The notes under the pieces: generated by a model
What the model was told of the DNA's origin: nothing
The model's database searches: none
Seen by the model: the letters and a program-made list of their open reading frames with translations, nothing else
Shown here: piece by piece, positions 26,985-36,496 of the stretch
Layout: every line of letters starts with the position of its first letter
Numbering within the stretch: position 1 is the stretch's first letter
Position numbers and translations under genes: made by a program
Source of the DNA: Thermococcus henrietii
GTDB lineage: Archaea > Methanobacteriota_B > Thermococci > Thermococcales > Thermococcaceae
DNA: 64,000 nt
Assembly (NCBI RefSeq): GCF_900198835.1
Contig: NZ_LT900021.1
Coordinates: forward strand, 1,426,001-1,490,000
Direction: 5' to 3'

Positions 26985-28289
26985 TTAGGATAATCCTGAG
27001 TACCTCTCCGAGGTCATCAGAGCCCCCAAAACCCTCTCCTCCCCTCCCGGCAACACCAGAGGCCTTGACAGGTGCTTCCTCGCGTCTGGAGGAACCTCGT
27101 AAATCTTCCTCTCCAGCTCGCGCGGGACCTCCACCGGAATGAGCTTCTTCGGCATTCTGTATCCACAGCGCTTGCACTTCAGGTAGTCGCCCTTGCTCTT
27201 CATCGTTCCCCCACAGCGCGGGCACTTGGGCTTTCTGTATTCGATTTTTGGGACGAGCTTCACTGGATAGAACTTCTCAAGGTTGAGCGTCAGGACCCCC
27301 TCGTGCTCCTTGACGCCCCCGGCGGCGATTATTTCATCACCGGGCAGGAGCTTCCGAACGTAATTCCTGAACTTCTTCGTCGGTTCGAACGCCGCGACGC
27401 GTATCTTTCCCGTCTCATCCTCAAGCTCGAAGAAAACGTGCCTCCCGCGCTCCCAGTATGGCTTAGAAACCCTTCCCCTGACGACCGCGCTGTCGTATAG
27501 CCTCAGCTCGCCGATTTTTTTGGGAGTCAGATGGTCGTCGGTGTTCTGATTCGTCTTGTAGAGCTGGTAGAAAGCTATCGGCTCCCCAAAGCGGACCATC
27601 TCAAAGGTCTGGAGAACCTTTCCCCGGTCAATTCCCCTGATTCCGACGAGAACGGGGTCCTTGCCGTGAGGGGCTATGAGGACGGTTCTCTTGTAGGGGT
27701 CAACGTTGTCGTAGGTGAAGGGATAGCTCCACCTGTCGGCCAAAAACACGCTTTCGGCGTCGACTTTTCTCTCCTTTCCCCAGTTCTCGGGCTCGCGGTA
27801 AGCTAAAAGCTCGTAGGTGAAGGTCTTTAAGGGATAGCCAATGGAGGCGAGCGCGCCGATTATGCCCCTGCCGAGCTTGAACTTAAAGATTTCAGCCCCT
27901 ACTTCCCTCGCGACATTCTCGGCTTCCTCGATGGCAACGTGCTCCCTTAAAGCTTTGAGCGAGAACTCCCTCAGTTTTTCGGGAATTTCGCCTTCGAAAA
28001 AGGCGACGCCGGGGTTGGTGTTCTCGTGTGTGAAGTCTGCCAGCTGGTTGACGTAGAACAGCACGAGGTCCTTAACTTCTGGAACAGCCTCCTCCTCGAC
28101 CTCGAACGTCATCGCAACCGCTCCGTTCCCGCGCGTCTTGTAGGGGATGTTCGGGTTCAGCCTTATCAGCCTCGGAAGGTCGATGGGTTCGGCTAAGCGC
28201 GACAGCTCGCGGTACAGGAGCGCGCCGAGATAGGTCGTGCACATGCCGTTGGGCGAGTCCGTGTCGTCAATTCCGATGTGGAGGAGCAT
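26985..28289 (-). CDS. tiaS: tRNA(Ile2) 2-agmatinylcytidine synthetase TiaS
   Basis: Modifies C34 of the CAU anticodon of tRNA-Ile2 with agmatine so that it reads AUA, essential in archaea. 434 residues: N-terminal [19 protein letters not shown], then the kinase-like [17 protein letters not shown] region, an OB-fold ([19 protein letters not shown]), and a C-terminal zinc ribbon with CPRCGG and [13 protein letters not shown]. An upstream extension of 45 codons is open but lacks coding character, so the ATG at 28289 is used. Confidence 0.94.
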   Translation of the reverse strand: MLLHIGIDDTDSPNGMCTTYLGALLYRELSRLAEPIDLPRLIRLNPNIPYKTRGNGAVAMTFEVEEEAVPEVKDLVLFYVNQLADFTHENTNPGVAFFEGEIPEKLREFSLKALREHVAIEEAENVAREVGAEIFKFKLGRGIIGALASIGYPLKTFTYELLAYREPENWGKERKVDAESVFLADRWSYPFTYDNVDPYKRTVLIAPHGKDPVLVGIRGIDRGKVLQTFEMVRFGEPIAFYQLYKTNQNTDDHLTPKKIGELRLYDSAVVRGRVSKPYWERGRHVFFELEDETGKIRVAAFEPTKKFRNYVRKLLPGDEIIAAGGVKEHEGVLTLNLEKFYPVKLVPKIEYRKPKCPRCGGTMKSKGDYLKCKRCGYRMPKKLIPVEVPRELERKIYEVPPDARKHLSRPLVLPGGEERVLGALMTSERYSGLS

Positions 28290-28326
28290 GGTTGGAGAAA
28301 AGAGAGAGGGCTTAAAAATTAAACGC

Positions 28327-30075
28327 TCAGCCCCACTCAAGGAGGACTCCCGAAGGCCGTCTAATGCTGTACCATATCGAGGCATACGCTTGTATGCCCT
28401 TGAGAGCCTCCTCGTCCGTGCCAATGACCAGCATTATCAGCGCGCTCTGGTTCCACGGATTTCTGATAACCTCCAGAACACGGAGGCTTCCGGAGTACGT
28501 TTTCCCCGTGATTCTGCTCTTTACTGTCGTTCCATTGACGAGCACCGGTGTGTTCTCCTGAAGTTTGGAGAGGATTGAAGCGTTGGATAGTAGGACAAGT
28601 ACAAGGTTTTTCCTGAGGTCACTGGAATTCAGATTTGAGACCGGCTTCATTGTTGCCCGGATGCCTTCGGCGGTGTACGATTCAAACACGAACTCCGCCA
28701 ATTGTTTTTCCGCAGGCGATGCGCCGTACGAAACTACCACGCCACTGTTGTTTGCGGCGATGACAAAATCCCACACGGTGATGGGAAGCGTGAGGTTTCT
28801 GCCTCCATCGGTACGGTTGTACACCTCCCCGATTACCCGCGCAAGTTCGGGCATGAAGTCGGTGTAGTTTTTGTAAACGTCCCGGTGCTTCATGTAGTCG
28901 TTGACGTAAGCCCTGTAGACGTCTCCGATAAAGTAAAAGCCGATGTCCCGATTTCCTATTAGGCTCTTGAGTGCCTCATCGGGATGCCCCGTAACGTTGA
29001 GGTAGTAAGCCTCGACGGCTCTGACGAAGGTCTCGTAGAGCATGACTTTGAAGTTCGGGTAGGCCATCCTGGTGAGCTTTTCCCGGACAGGGTCGTAGAG
29101 GGACTCGTATGGTTTGAAGAGGTAGTAGTACTCATCCACAGCCGGATTAACGAAGCTGTGAGCGAACTCGTGGACGAGGAACGTTATTCCTGTCCGGCTC
29201 AGGTACACCCTGGGGACACCGCCCTCAATCCTGTCAAAGCCCAAGAACGCGTAGATTCTCTTCTTCCCCCCTTCGTTGAGGTGATAACCGAAGCCGTCGT
29301 AGGCAATCAGAGTCAGCGGAACTATTGTCCAGGAGGAGGTGTTCTCGCCGAAGAAGTTCTCCTCAAAGCGGGTCACGTTGAGGATTCTCCTCCCGTTTGC
29401 CTCGAATTCGAGAAGGGTTTCGTTATAAAAGGCTCTGTGCTCGTTGTAGAACCTCCAGAAGTCTGTCTCGTTGGCGAACTGGGCAACCGCTCTCGCGAAC
29501 TCGTTGAGCAGGGTAACGTTGAGCCAGGGCCTCAGGCGGAGCATGTCGCTCCAGTTCATATCCCTTGAAAAGTTGACGGGGTTCAGGTGAAGCGCGAACT
29601 CCGGGATAGCGTCGTACGCCAGACTGTTGTTGACCATTTCAGGAACCATCCGAACGGCAGTGGCGTTTGTGTAATTCCCAAAGTAATTGAGAACGTCCCT
29701 TAGGTAGGGATAGTTATAGGGATTTGCCCCAGCCCGGTACGGACTGGCATGCTTCCGGTACCAATCGGAGTTTGAGAGGAAGTATATTATCTGGACGAGC
29801 TCAAGGCGCGGGTCAATCTCAACGTGAACCCTACTGGAGAGGTTCACTTCAACGGGGGCAAAGTCAAACCGCCTGGAGCTGGAAGAGTTCCGCGGGAAAC
29901 CCAACGAAGATGAAGTGCTCAAAGACGTGGACTCGTTGATAGTGCCTGAGTGCGCTTGTCCCCCCGTGGGATGAGCCGAAGATGTTGGAGACACCGGGTG
30001 GCTGGGACTCGAAGCGATGCACCCAGCCCCAACAACGAGAAGCACAATCAGGACCATGGAGGCAACGCGCTTCAT
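28327..30075 (-). CDS. Secreted DUF4932 lipoprotein, putative metalloprotease
   Basis: A 582-residue extracellular protein. The signal peptide ends in a lipobox (VVGAGC), followed by a Ser/Thr/Pro-rich linker that is likely glycosylated (many N-x-S/T sites), as in other Thermococcales surface proteins. The central domain matches DUF4932 and has a zinc-protease-like HEFAHSF with downstream Glu candidates; the C-terminal third ([19 protein letters not shown], then [14 protein letters not shown]) resembles a second alpha/beta domain that recurs in surface proteins. SD AGGTGAG precedes ATG 30075. The last gene before it on this strand ends at 30158. Confidence 0.8.
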   Translation of the reverse strand: MKRVASMVLIVLLVVGAGCIASSPSHPVSPTSSAHPTGGQAHSGTINESTSLSTSSSLGFPRNSSSSRRFDFAPVEVNLSSRVHVEIDPRLELVQIIYFLSNSDWYRKHASPYRAGANPYNYPYLRDVLNYFGNYTNATAVRMVPEMVNNSLAYDAIPEFALHLNPVNFSRDMNWSDMLRLRPWLNVTLLNEFARAVAQFANETDFWRFYNEHRAFYNETLLEFEANGRRILNVTRFEENFFGENTSSWTIVPLTLIAYDGFGYHLNEGGKKRIYAFLGFDRIEGGVPRVYLSRTGITFLVHEFAHSFVNPAVDEYYYLFKPYESLYDPVREKLTRMAYPNFKVMLYETFVRAVEAYYLNVTGHPDEALKSLIGNRDIGFYFIGDVYRAYVNDYMKHRDVYKNYTDFMPELARVIGEVYNRTDGGRNLTLPITVWDFVIAANNSGVVVSYGASPAEKQLAEFVFESYTAEGIRATMKPVSNLNSSDLRKNLVLVLLSNASILSKLQENTPVLVNGTTVKSRITGKTYSGSLRVLEVIRNPWNQSALIMLVIGTDEEALKGIQAYASIWYSIRRPSGVLLEWG

Positions 30076-30157
30076 GCTCTCACCTGAAAACAATTTGGGT
30101 TAATAAATTTAAATCTTTTTGAGGGAAGAAACCAAACATGAAAATCACGAATACGGC

Positions 30158-31222
30158 TCAGAGCAGGAGGAGCCCCGCGGAGATTACGATGACGACGATG
30201 AAGTACGGCAGGGAGCACCTGTGGAAGTCCCTCAGCGAAACCCTCGCTATTCTAACCGCGATGAGGTTGGCGAGGGAGCCGACGACCGTGCCCGTTCCGC
30301 CGGTGTTCACGCCAACCGCCAGCGGGAGCCACGCCGGCTTCGAACCTATGAATACGACGGTTGCCGGAACGTTGCTTATCAGCTGACTTAATCCTGCAGA
30401 CGCCAGAACGAGGCCGACCCCTCCGGTCGGGAAGGAGAGGCCCGCCTTGATGAGCAGCGCCGAGAGCTCGTTGAAGTCAATGAAGATGAACGCGAAGGTG
30501 AGCACGAGCGCCCAGTCGAAGCTTAGAAGGACGTCCCGCTCGAGGAGGAGAAAGGCCAGCAGAGTGAGCGCAATCGAGAGCTCGTGCCTCCCGGTCTCGC
30601 CGAGGTAGACGTTGAGAGCGAGGAGAAGGGCCGAGACGATGAAGAGGTCCTTTCTGAAGGCGACTGGAGGAAGGGAGCGGACGGAAAGCGGTTCATCTGG
30701 AGTGAGGAAGATGATTGCCAGCAACAGGCCGAGCCAGAGGAGGACGAAGGGGAGCATACCCATGATGAATGCAAAGAAGCCCAAACCGTACTCGCGCCAG
30801 ATTATGATGTTCTGAGGATTACCTATCGGCGTCAAGGCAGAACCGACGTTCGCCGCTATTGCCGAGAGAGTCACGACCCTCGCCTTGTCAATCCCGGAAA
30901 GCTCCGAGAGGGCCACGACGAGGGGAATGAAGACGAGCATTGCTGTATCGTTCATTATCAGTGCAGAGGAGAGGGCGATAGTTGGAAGCAGGAGGAGAAG
31001 CAGTCTTCTGCTCGAACCGTTTGCCCGTTCAACGAGCCTCGGCGCGAGCCTGTTGAAGACCCCCGAAAGCTCGAGACCCTTCGAGGTTATGATTAAAGCT
31101 GTGATGAGACTTAAACTGCCCCAGTCAACGAGGCCTGGCGTTCTTCCGGGGAGGGAGCGGTCTGCCAGGACTAACCCAGCGTAGAGGAGGAGCAGAAGAC
31201 TCAGGAACCACTCCCTTTTCAG
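30158..31222 (-). CDS. ArsB/NhaD-family (IT superfamily) ion transporter, start codon unclear
   Basis: An approximately 354-residue permease with about ten TM helices. Family features: IMNDTAMLVFIPLV, IGNPQNIIIWREYG in the first half and LISNVPATVVFIGSKP with GVNTGGTGTVVGSLAN in the second, the paired re-entrant motifs of the ArsB/NhaD group. The frame is open up to 31252, but no ATG, GTG or TTG occurs until 30955, inside the third TM. Coding-like sequence (RPWEFLKREWFLSLLLLLY) runs up to the stop of the preceding gene at 31236. I placed the start at CTG 31222 provisionally. Substrate (arsenite, Na+, dicarboxylate) is not determined. Confidence 0.7.
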   Translation of the reverse strand: MKREWFLSLLLLLYAGLVLADRSLPGRTPGLVDWGSLSLITALIITSKGLELSGVFNRLAPRLVERANGSSRRLLLLLLPTIALSSALIMNDTAMLVFIPLVVALSELSGIDKARVVTLSAIAANVGSALTPIGNPQNIIIWREYGLGFFAFIMGMLPFVLLWLGLLLAIIFLTPDEPLSVRSLPPVAFRKDLFIVSALLLALNVYLGETGRHELSIALTLLAFLLLERDVLLSFDWALVLTFAFIFIDFNELSALLIKAGLSFPTGGVGLVLASAGLSQLISNVPATVVFIGSKPAWLPLAVGVNTGGTGTVVGSLANLIAVRIARVSLRDFHRCSLPYFIVVIVISAGLLLL

Positions 31223-31235
31223 GAACTCCCAGGGC

Positions 31236-31697
31236 CTACAGGCCGTGCCGCCTCACCTCTTCGGTTAGATGGTAATCCGGAATCAGCTCGCTTCCGTCCG
31301 CCGAGACGCGGACGTGCAGGATTATAAAGCTTTTCCACGCCACCGGCACGACCCAGCAGTCCTCCGGCTCCCTGAACTCCGCGCCTTCGAGGACGTAAGC
31401 CTCTTTGAGAACCTCGTCTATTCTCCCGCGGGCTCCCTCCGAACAGGGCTCCGCGTGGGGCGGTGCGCCCTTCGGGCTTGGATTACCGGTTCGCGGGTCG
31501 TAGTGAACCCTGTCTATCGCGAAGTCCAGATAGAGAACAGGAACGTCCACGTGGTCTGGGTGAACTATCGGTTCTCCAGCACGGAAGAAGGGCAGTGCCT
31601 GCCTTACGAGTTCTACCGCCTTTTTTGCATCTTCCGGCTTAAGGATTCGGCTTTTCCTCTCGGGCGTTCGCCTTATCGGGGGAAACGGTGCGCTCAC
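31236..31697 (-). CDS. Conserved hypothetical protein
   Basis: A 153-residue soluble protein from GTG 31697, overlapping the DUF998 gene's stop (GTGA). It has TGNPSPKGAPPHAEP and a region VDVPVLYLDFAIDRVHYDP that look like a conserved core, but I do not recognise the family. It seems translationally coupled to the DUF998 gene upstream and the transporter downstream. Confidence 0.65.
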   Translation of the reverse strand: MSAPFPPIRRTPERKSRILKPEDAKKAVELVRQALPFFRAGEPIVHPDHVDVPVLYLDFAIDRVHYDPRTGNPSPKGAPPHAEPCSEGARGRIDEVLKEAYVLEGAEFREPEDCWVVPVAWKSFIILHVRVSADGSELIPDYHLTEEVRRHGL

Positions 31698-32236
31698 CTT
31701 TCACCACCTCCAGAAAGCGCGACGACGAGGGTGAAGGCCATGACGAGGATAATTTCATAGGTCTCCAAGAGGGCCGTTGAGGGCCACTTGAAAAGGGTTC
31801 CGATTACGGCGAGGGCAAAGAGAACGAGCGAGGCGACCCTAACGTTTCTCCTCAAGCCGAGGCCGTAAATCAAAGTCCCCAGGAAGAACTGGACGAAGAA
31901 GTACGTCGAGACGAAGACGTGGGGCTTCGTTCCCTCGTGGAATATCCCTATCAGGGCCAGGAAGATGGCCGAGACGCTTATGTAGGCTCCTCCAACGGTC
32001 TGGGCTTTGTTGAGTGCCGTTGAGATTAGATAGACCGCGAAGGCCAGCACGAAGAACGAGGTAACCACCAGGCCGGCGTTGTAAATCCAGGGGGAAGTCG
32101 CTCTGGCTCCGCCAAGGTCGCTCAGCGCGTTCCTCCAGAAGGAGAACCAGGGGTTTCGGCTTACGCTCCAGGCAACGAAGAGCCAGTAGACAAGACCGCC
32201 CGCAAAACCTGACCACTTAAGCTTTCCGATGTCCAT
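31694..32236 (-). CDS. DUF998 membrane protein
   Basis: A 180-residue protein with about five or six TM helices. The family signature FWRNALSDLGGARATSPW followed by IYNAGLVVTSFFV is clear, as is IGIFHEGTKPHVFVS. Function unknown; the family is frequent in archaea. No SD before ATG 32236; likely leaderless. Confidence 0.85.
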   Translation of the reverse strand: MDIGKLKWSGFAGGLVYWLFVAWSVSRNPWFSFWRNALSDLGGARATSPWIYNAGLVVTSFFVLAFAVYLISTALNKAQTVGGAYISVSAIFLALIGIFHEGTKPHVFVSTYFFVQFFLGTLIYGLGLRRNVRVASLVLFALAVIGTLFKWPSTALLETYEIILVMAFTLVVALSGGGER

Positions 32237-32278
32237 TGAACGGCACCGATAAAGGGTTGGGAAAAGGGCGTAAAAATG

Positions 32279-33856
32279 TTAGCCGAGGGCGGAGAAAGTA
32301 GCCTCCGCCAGTTTCTTCACAGCGTCAACGTAACCCCCCCAGTCCATCGCCTGAACGGAAGCTGGGTGGAAGAACCTGTCGATTATCACCGGGGCAAAAA
32401 TGCCAAACGCAACCACGAGGATTCCGAGGACCAAGTTAATTACTACGAAAAGCGGAACCTCGTGCCTCTCCGGTTCTCCATATTCTCCGTGCTCATGGTG
32501 ATGTCCCTCAACCGGCTTTCCGCGCCAGAGGGTTATGAAGAGCTGGAAGTAGGCCCACGCAGCTATCGCGCTCGTGATTATCACAACGGAAGCCACGAGC
32601 GGGCTCACCTGGAGGAGGGCGTTGAAAATCAGCATCTTGCTGAAGAAGACGTTAAGCGGGGGAACGCCGACGAGGCTGAGCGTCGCCAGGCCGAAGAGGA
32701 ACGTCGTTACCGGCATCTCCCTGCCGACTCCGGCAAGGTCTTCGACCTTCACCGCTCTCCTGCGGTAGATGAAGGCTCCAACCGTGAAGAACAGGAGCGT
32801 CTTCGCTATCGCGTGGTTGACGATGTGGAAGTCGATTGCCATCAGCGCGAGCTGGGTTCCGACGCCGAGGGTCATGAAGAGGTAGCCCATGTGGAGTATC
32901 GTGGAATAGGCAATCAGCCTCTTGACGTTCTTCTGGACGAGCATCATAATCGAGCCGAGGAACGCTGTTGCTGTTCCGAGGACGAGGAAGACGAGCGAGA
33001 GGATTCTCCAGAAGGGAAGCCCGTGGAAGAGCGTGTAGGTGTAGCGCGCGAGCAGGTATATTCCAACGACCTCGACGAAACTGCTGAGTATCGCTCCAAC
33101 TGGAATCGGTGCACCGGAGTAGGCGCTCGGAAGCCAGTAGTGGCCGGGGAAGATTGCGCTCTTGACTATTACCATCGCTAAAGTTAGCGCGAAGAAGATG
33201 GCCAAAGCGAGCGTCGGGTCGCCGAAGAGCTTCGTCGTTACCGGGAAGGAAACCCCGTGGAACTTGGCGCTTAGGTCAGCCATGTTGAGGGTTCCAAAGG
33301 AGGCGTAGATGAAGCCGAGGGCGAGGAAGTAGAGGCTCGTCGCTACTGCACCGCTTATTCCGTACTTGAAGGCCCCTTCAACGGCCTCGCTCCTGTTGCG
33401 GTAGAAGCCGACTATCGCGTAGGCGCTCGCGCCGATGACCTCGAGCATGACGAAGGTGTTGAAGGCATCCCCCGTCATGAAGGCTCCGAGCGTTCCTGCC
33501 TCAAGCCCGAGGAGGAAGGTGTAGTAGAACTCGAGGCCGTGCGTCCTTATGAACTTGGCGGAGTAGATTCCAGCGAGGAGGAAGCCGAATGTGGCCGTTA
33601 AAACGAGCGTCGCCGAGAGCTTGTCCACCTCGAAAACTATGCCTATCGGAGCTATCCAGTTACCGAAGGCGTAGACGAGGGGCTCGTTGCTCGAATAGGC
33701 CCTATCGAACAGCCAGATTCCAGCGAGGAACGTAACGGTGAGGGCGGTGAGAGAGTAGGCTATTACAATTCCCCTCTTTCTGCCGGTCATGAAGGCCACG
33801 AAGGGCAGAAAGAAGGCGAAGCCGAGCGGAATTACCGGAACGAGTCCGACCTGCAT
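32279..33856 (-). CDS. mrpD: Mrp antiporter subunit D (NuoM/N-like)
   Basis: Proton/sodium-translocating antiporter-like subunit of 525 residues with 14 or so TM helices. Conserved channel residues are visible: the TM5 Glu in FVMLEVIGASAYA, and Lys in VIVKSAIFPGHYWLP (TM7). LPSAYSGAPIPVGAILSS and KRLIAYSTILHMGY are typical of this family. A His-rich loop HHHEHGEYGEPERHE near residue 445 could bind metal. It is the last gene of the nine-gene operon; SD GAGGTGATAGC. Confidence 0.93.
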   Translation of the reverse strand: MQVGLVPVIPLGFAFFLPFVAFMTGRKRGIVIAYSLTALTVTFLAGIWLFDRAYSSNEPLVYAFGNWIAPIGIVFEVDKLSATLVLTATFGFLLAGIYSAKFIRTHGLEFYYTFLLGLEAGTLGAFMTGDAFNTFVMLEVIGASAYAIVGFYRNRSEAVEGAFKYGISGAVATSLYFLALGFIYASFGTLNMADLSAKFHGVSFPVTTKLFGDPTLALAIFFALTLAMVIVKSAIFPGHYWLPSAYSGAPIPVGAILSSFVEVVGIYLLARYTYTLFHGLPFWRILSLVFLVLGTATAFLGSIMMLVQKNVKRLIAYSTILHMGYLFMTLGVGTQLALMAIDFHIVNHAIAKTLLFFTVGAFIYRRRAVKVEDLAGVGREMPVTTFLFGLATLSLVGVPPLNVFFSKMLIFNALLQVSPLVASVVIITSAIAAWAYFQLFITLWRGKPVEGHHHEHGEYGEPERHEVPLFVVINLVLGILVVAFGIFAPVIIDRFFHPASVQAMDWGGYVDAVKKLAEATFSALG

Positions 33857-33865
33857 GCTATCACC

Positions 33866-34363
33866 TCAGTCGAAGATTTTCCTCGCGTAGTCCTCGAAGT
33901 AAGCGACAATGTTTTCTTTCACTTCTTTCTCGTCGAGCGTGGAAACGTCAATCCAGTGGACGTAGAGCCACTTTCCGTCGTCGCTTATGTCCACCACAAC
34001 CGTTCCGGGCGTGTTGGTTATCGAGTTTGCAACGAGGACCTTTCCGTAGTCGCTCTCGACGTCGAGGGGAATCCTCACTATGCCGGGGTTGGCCTTGAGC
34101 GTGAAGACCCTCTTTGCCACGTCAATGTGCGTCTTGGTTTCCTCGATGAAGAAGTAGCGGAGGGCGTAGACGATGGCGTAGAACCACCTCCTCGGCGAGA
34201 AGAACTTGAGTTCGTTCTCCACCAGCCAGTGGCCGACGATGAAGGAAACTATGAGCGCGACTATCGAGCCGGTTATTATGTCGTACTCCGTCGCCGAGCC
34301 CGTGTAGAACAGGTACGTTGCCAGGACTATAAAGAACGTCGCCGGTGAAAACCTGAGCCTCAT
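33866..34363 (-). CDS. mrpE: Mrp antiporter subunit E
   Basis: 165-residue membrane protein, MrpE/MnhE family: two N-terminal TM helices and a cytoplasmic domain with ANSITNTPGTVVVDIS, the signature. Overlaps the C subunit gene by four bases. Confidence 0.9.
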   Translation of the reverse strand: MRLRFSPATFFIVLATYLFYTGSATEYDIITGSIVALIVSFIVGHWLVENELKFFSPRRWFYAIVYALRYFFIEETKTHIDVAKRVFTLKANPGIVRIPLDVESDYGKVLVANSITNTPGTVVVDISDDGKWLYVHWIDVSTLDEKEVKENIVAYFEDYARKIFD

Positions 34364-34746
34364 TCGCCCTCACCCCCCATTATCTCGGCCATGTCCCTTG
34401 CATCCACCGTCCCGTGGAGGCGGTAGAACTGTATCGCATAGGTAGCCAGCAGTATATTCATGGCCATTCCGATGACTATGGCGGTGAGAACCAAAGCTTG
34501 AGGAACAGGGTCGACGGCCCTGCTCAGGAACTCCTCGAAGCTCAGGTGCTTCTCGTAAATCGGCGGGAAGACGGGGAAGACGAGGCGGTAGCCGATTAGG
34601 ATGAAGAGCATGTTTATGGCATCTCCCATGACGTTGAGCATAATGATTTTCTTAATCAGGTTGGAGCGCGTGGCAACTCCGTAGATTCCAAGGAGTATCA
34701 TGCCGAAGAGCGTCAGCGTGATGTAGGCGAGGAGGAAGCTAATCAT
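34360..34746 (-). CDS. mrpC: Mrp antiporter subunit C (NuoK-like)
   Basis: 128-residue, three-TM NuoK homologue. It carries GIYGVATRSNLIKKIIML (NuoK-type TM1-TM2 turn), DPVPQALVLTAIVIGMA and an unusually long loop VFPPIYEKHLSFEEFLSRAV in between. The ATG at 34746 follows GGGGTGAGG and overlaps the end of the B subunit gene by eight bases. Confidence 0.9.
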   Translation of the reverse strand: MISFLLAYITLTLFGMILLGIYGVATRSNLIKKIIMLNVMGDAINMLFILIGYRLVFPVFPPIYEKHLSFEEFLSRAVDPVPQALVLTAIVIGMAMNILLATYAIQFYRLHGTVDARDMAEIMGGEGE

Positions 34747-35506
34747 CGACCTCACCCCTGAGGACGGTCTTGAATATCCACTCAGAGACGCCGAGCACGA
34801 GGAACACCGTCAGGAAGCCGAAGGTTACGGCGGTGTACTCGCCCACGTCGAGGTTGAAGAGGCCGGTTTCTCCGGGCAGGAGGTTTATCTCAAGGACTTT
34901 GTCACCGTAGAGGAAAACCGGAGCCAAGACAGTGGCGAGGATTAAAGCTAAGCCGAGGGCGTAGGCCGAAATCGTGTGCCTCAGGTTGAGGCCCTTTCTC
35001 TCAAGGGTGAACTTTGAGAACACCGCGAAGAGCAGGAGGGAAGCAACTGCCATCGCCGAACCTCCCTGGAAGCCACCGCCCGGCGTTAGGTGGCCGTGGA
35101 GCGCTATCGAGGCGGAGATGGCGATTATCATTATCACGACGAGCTTTGTGGTTGCACGGGTTATGAGGTCCATCTGTCTGTGCGGTTCCTTCGCCTCGAG
35201 CTCCCTTACAATCTTCTCCTGCTCGTCGGTGAGCCTGAGCACGCTGAAGGCCCCCATTATCGCGAGGAAGAAGACGAAGGTCTCGAAGAGCGTATCGAAG
35301 CCACGGTAGTTCCAGACTATGGCCGTAACGACTTCAGGGCTGTGGCTCGTGAGGCCCTCGTGGGCGAAGGCGTGGCCCAGGTAGAACTCGCCGAGGGGTC
35401 TCAGCTCGGTCCCGCCGAGGCCCAGGACGTTGGCGTAGACTAAGGCGTAGGCGATGAACGCGAAGGCTCCGAGGAAGGAAACCGCGACGATAACGTCCCT
35501 CTTCAT
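34739..35506 (-). CDS. mrpB: Mrp antiporter subunit B
   Basis: 255-residue MnhB-family membrane protein. TM segments surround the motif HGHLTPGGGFQGGSAMA, the MrpB hallmark. The N-terminal third (FVFFLAIMGAFSVL preceded by YRGFDTLFETF) corresponds to the MrpA C-terminal/MbhE-like domain, so this looks like a fusion of the MbhE- and MbhF-type parts. Confidence 0.9.
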   Translation of the reverse strand: MKRDVIVAVSFLGAFAFIAYALVYANVLGLGGTELRPLGEFYLGHAFAHEGLTSHSPEVVTAIVWNYRGFDTLFETFVFFLAIMGAFSVLRLTDEQEKIVRELEAKEPHRQMDLITRATTKLVVIMIIAISASIALHGHLTPGGGFQGGSAMAVASLLLFAVFSKFTLERKGLNLRHTISAYALGLALILATVLAPVFLYGDKVLEINLLPGETGLFNLDVGEYTAVTFGFLTVFLVLGVSEWIFKTVLRGEVDD

Positions 35507-35760
35507 TCTCCCACCTCGTAGCGCTCCGTTTTGCTTATGGCGAGGATTACGAGGGCGGTGTAGGCTCCCACTGCTATGGCGAGGTAGGCAAGGACTATGT
35601 CCGGAGCCGCGAGTATGTAGAAGCCGAGGGCGAAGAACGTTGACTGGACGGAGCTCAAAGCGAGGGCCTTGAGCAGGTCGTGCTCCTTCATGGCCAGGTA
35701 GCTGAAGGCGAAGCCGAAGGAAACGACTATCGCAAGTATTATCAGGTGAATCTCAATCAT
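35503..35760 (-). CDS. DUF4040 (MbhD-like) Mrp subunit
   Basis: 85-residue, three-TM protein with AALSSVQSTFFALGFYIL-like sequence (ALALSSVQSTFFALG) and PDIVLAYLAIAVGA; matches the DUF4040/MbhD domain, corresponding to part of the C-terminal extension of bacterial MrpA. Four-base overlaps on both sides. Confidence 0.87.
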   Translation of the reverse strand: MIEIHLIILAIVVSFGFAFSYLAMKEHDLLKALALSSVQSTFFALGFYILAAPDIVLAYLAIAVGAYTALVILAISKTERYEVGE

Positions 35761-36215
35761 CTCGCCAGCCTCCTGAAGGTGAACTTGGGCTCTTCCTCCT
35801 CGCCGGGCAACTCTTCATGCTCGCGGACGAGTTCTGCAACGTCCTCTCTCGCCGGTAGGTCCTCCTCGAGCTGGTCAACGACGAGGGGCGGTTTCTTTCC
35901 GACCCTTCCGAAGTAAACCGCTGAGACGAGGGAGTGGGTTCCGGTGGGCGCTATCAGGAGGATTAGGACGCCGACGGTGAAGGCTATTCCCGCCATGAAG
36001 AACCTCTGGGCGCCGAGCGGGTAGTAAACGAGCGCCACCAAACCGGCACCAAAGACAGGCAACGCGGCGCCTCCGACGGTCCCAACGGTCGCGGCGTGGG
36101 TTCTCATATAGAAGTCCTTGAACCTGAGCAGGCCTATCGCCGCTATGAGGTCGTAGACCGCTCCAAGTAGTATCGCGACCGAGCCGATGATGAAGATGAC
36201 GTCCTCGATAATCAT
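35757..36215 (-). CDS. mrpG: Mrp antiporter subunit G
   Basis: 152-residue MnhG/PhaG-family protein. Three TM helices with GLLRFKDFYMRTHAATVG, then a hydrophilic acidic C-terminal tail (VREHEELPGEEEEPKF) longer than in most bacterial MrpG. The GGAGGT of CCGGGGAGGTGGAGGT precedes ATG 36215. Overlaps mrpF by four bases. Confidence 0.9.
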   Translation of the reverse strand: MIIEDVIFIIGSVAILLGAVYDLIAAIGLLRFKDFYMRTHAATVGTVGGAALPVFGAGLVALVYYPLGAQRFFMAGIAFTVGVLILLIAPTGTHSLVSAVYFGRVGKKPPLVVDQLEEDLPAREDVAELVREHEELPGEEEEPKFTFRRLAR

Positions 36216-36496
36216 ACCTCCACCTCCCCGTAGAGGACGTACTTGGTGTAGTAGATGTCCAGCATGAAGGCCCACAGGGCCAGGATTATCGCACCGCTCG
36301 CGAGCATAATGGACTTGAAGTAGATTCCTAATATTACCATAAACGCCGCCATGTCGAAGGACAGGCAGTCAACTGCGAGGATTATGTCGGCCGTCGTCGG
36401 GCCCTTAATCGCGCGGATTCCATAGAGGACGAACGCGAGGGTGTAGATGACGGCGGCAAAGTAGAGGACCTCGTTGAAAACGACCTCAACGTTCAT
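36212..36496 (-). CDS. mrpF: Mrp antiporter subunit F
   Basis: 94-residue, three-TM MrpF family protein with RAIKGPTTADIILAVDCLS, where the conserved Asp of the family sits in TM2. Overlap of four bases with the preceding subunit gene. Confidence 0.9.
   Translation of the reverse strand: MNVEVVFNEVLYFAAVIYTLAFVLYGIRAIKGPTTADIILAVDCLSFDMAAFMVILGIYFKSIMLASGAIILALWAFMLDIYYTKYVLYGEVEV

Noticed and set aside
26985-28424. Longer TiaS starting at 28424
   Set aside because: The first 45 codons lack coding character and the family starts at the [15 protein letters not shown] motif.
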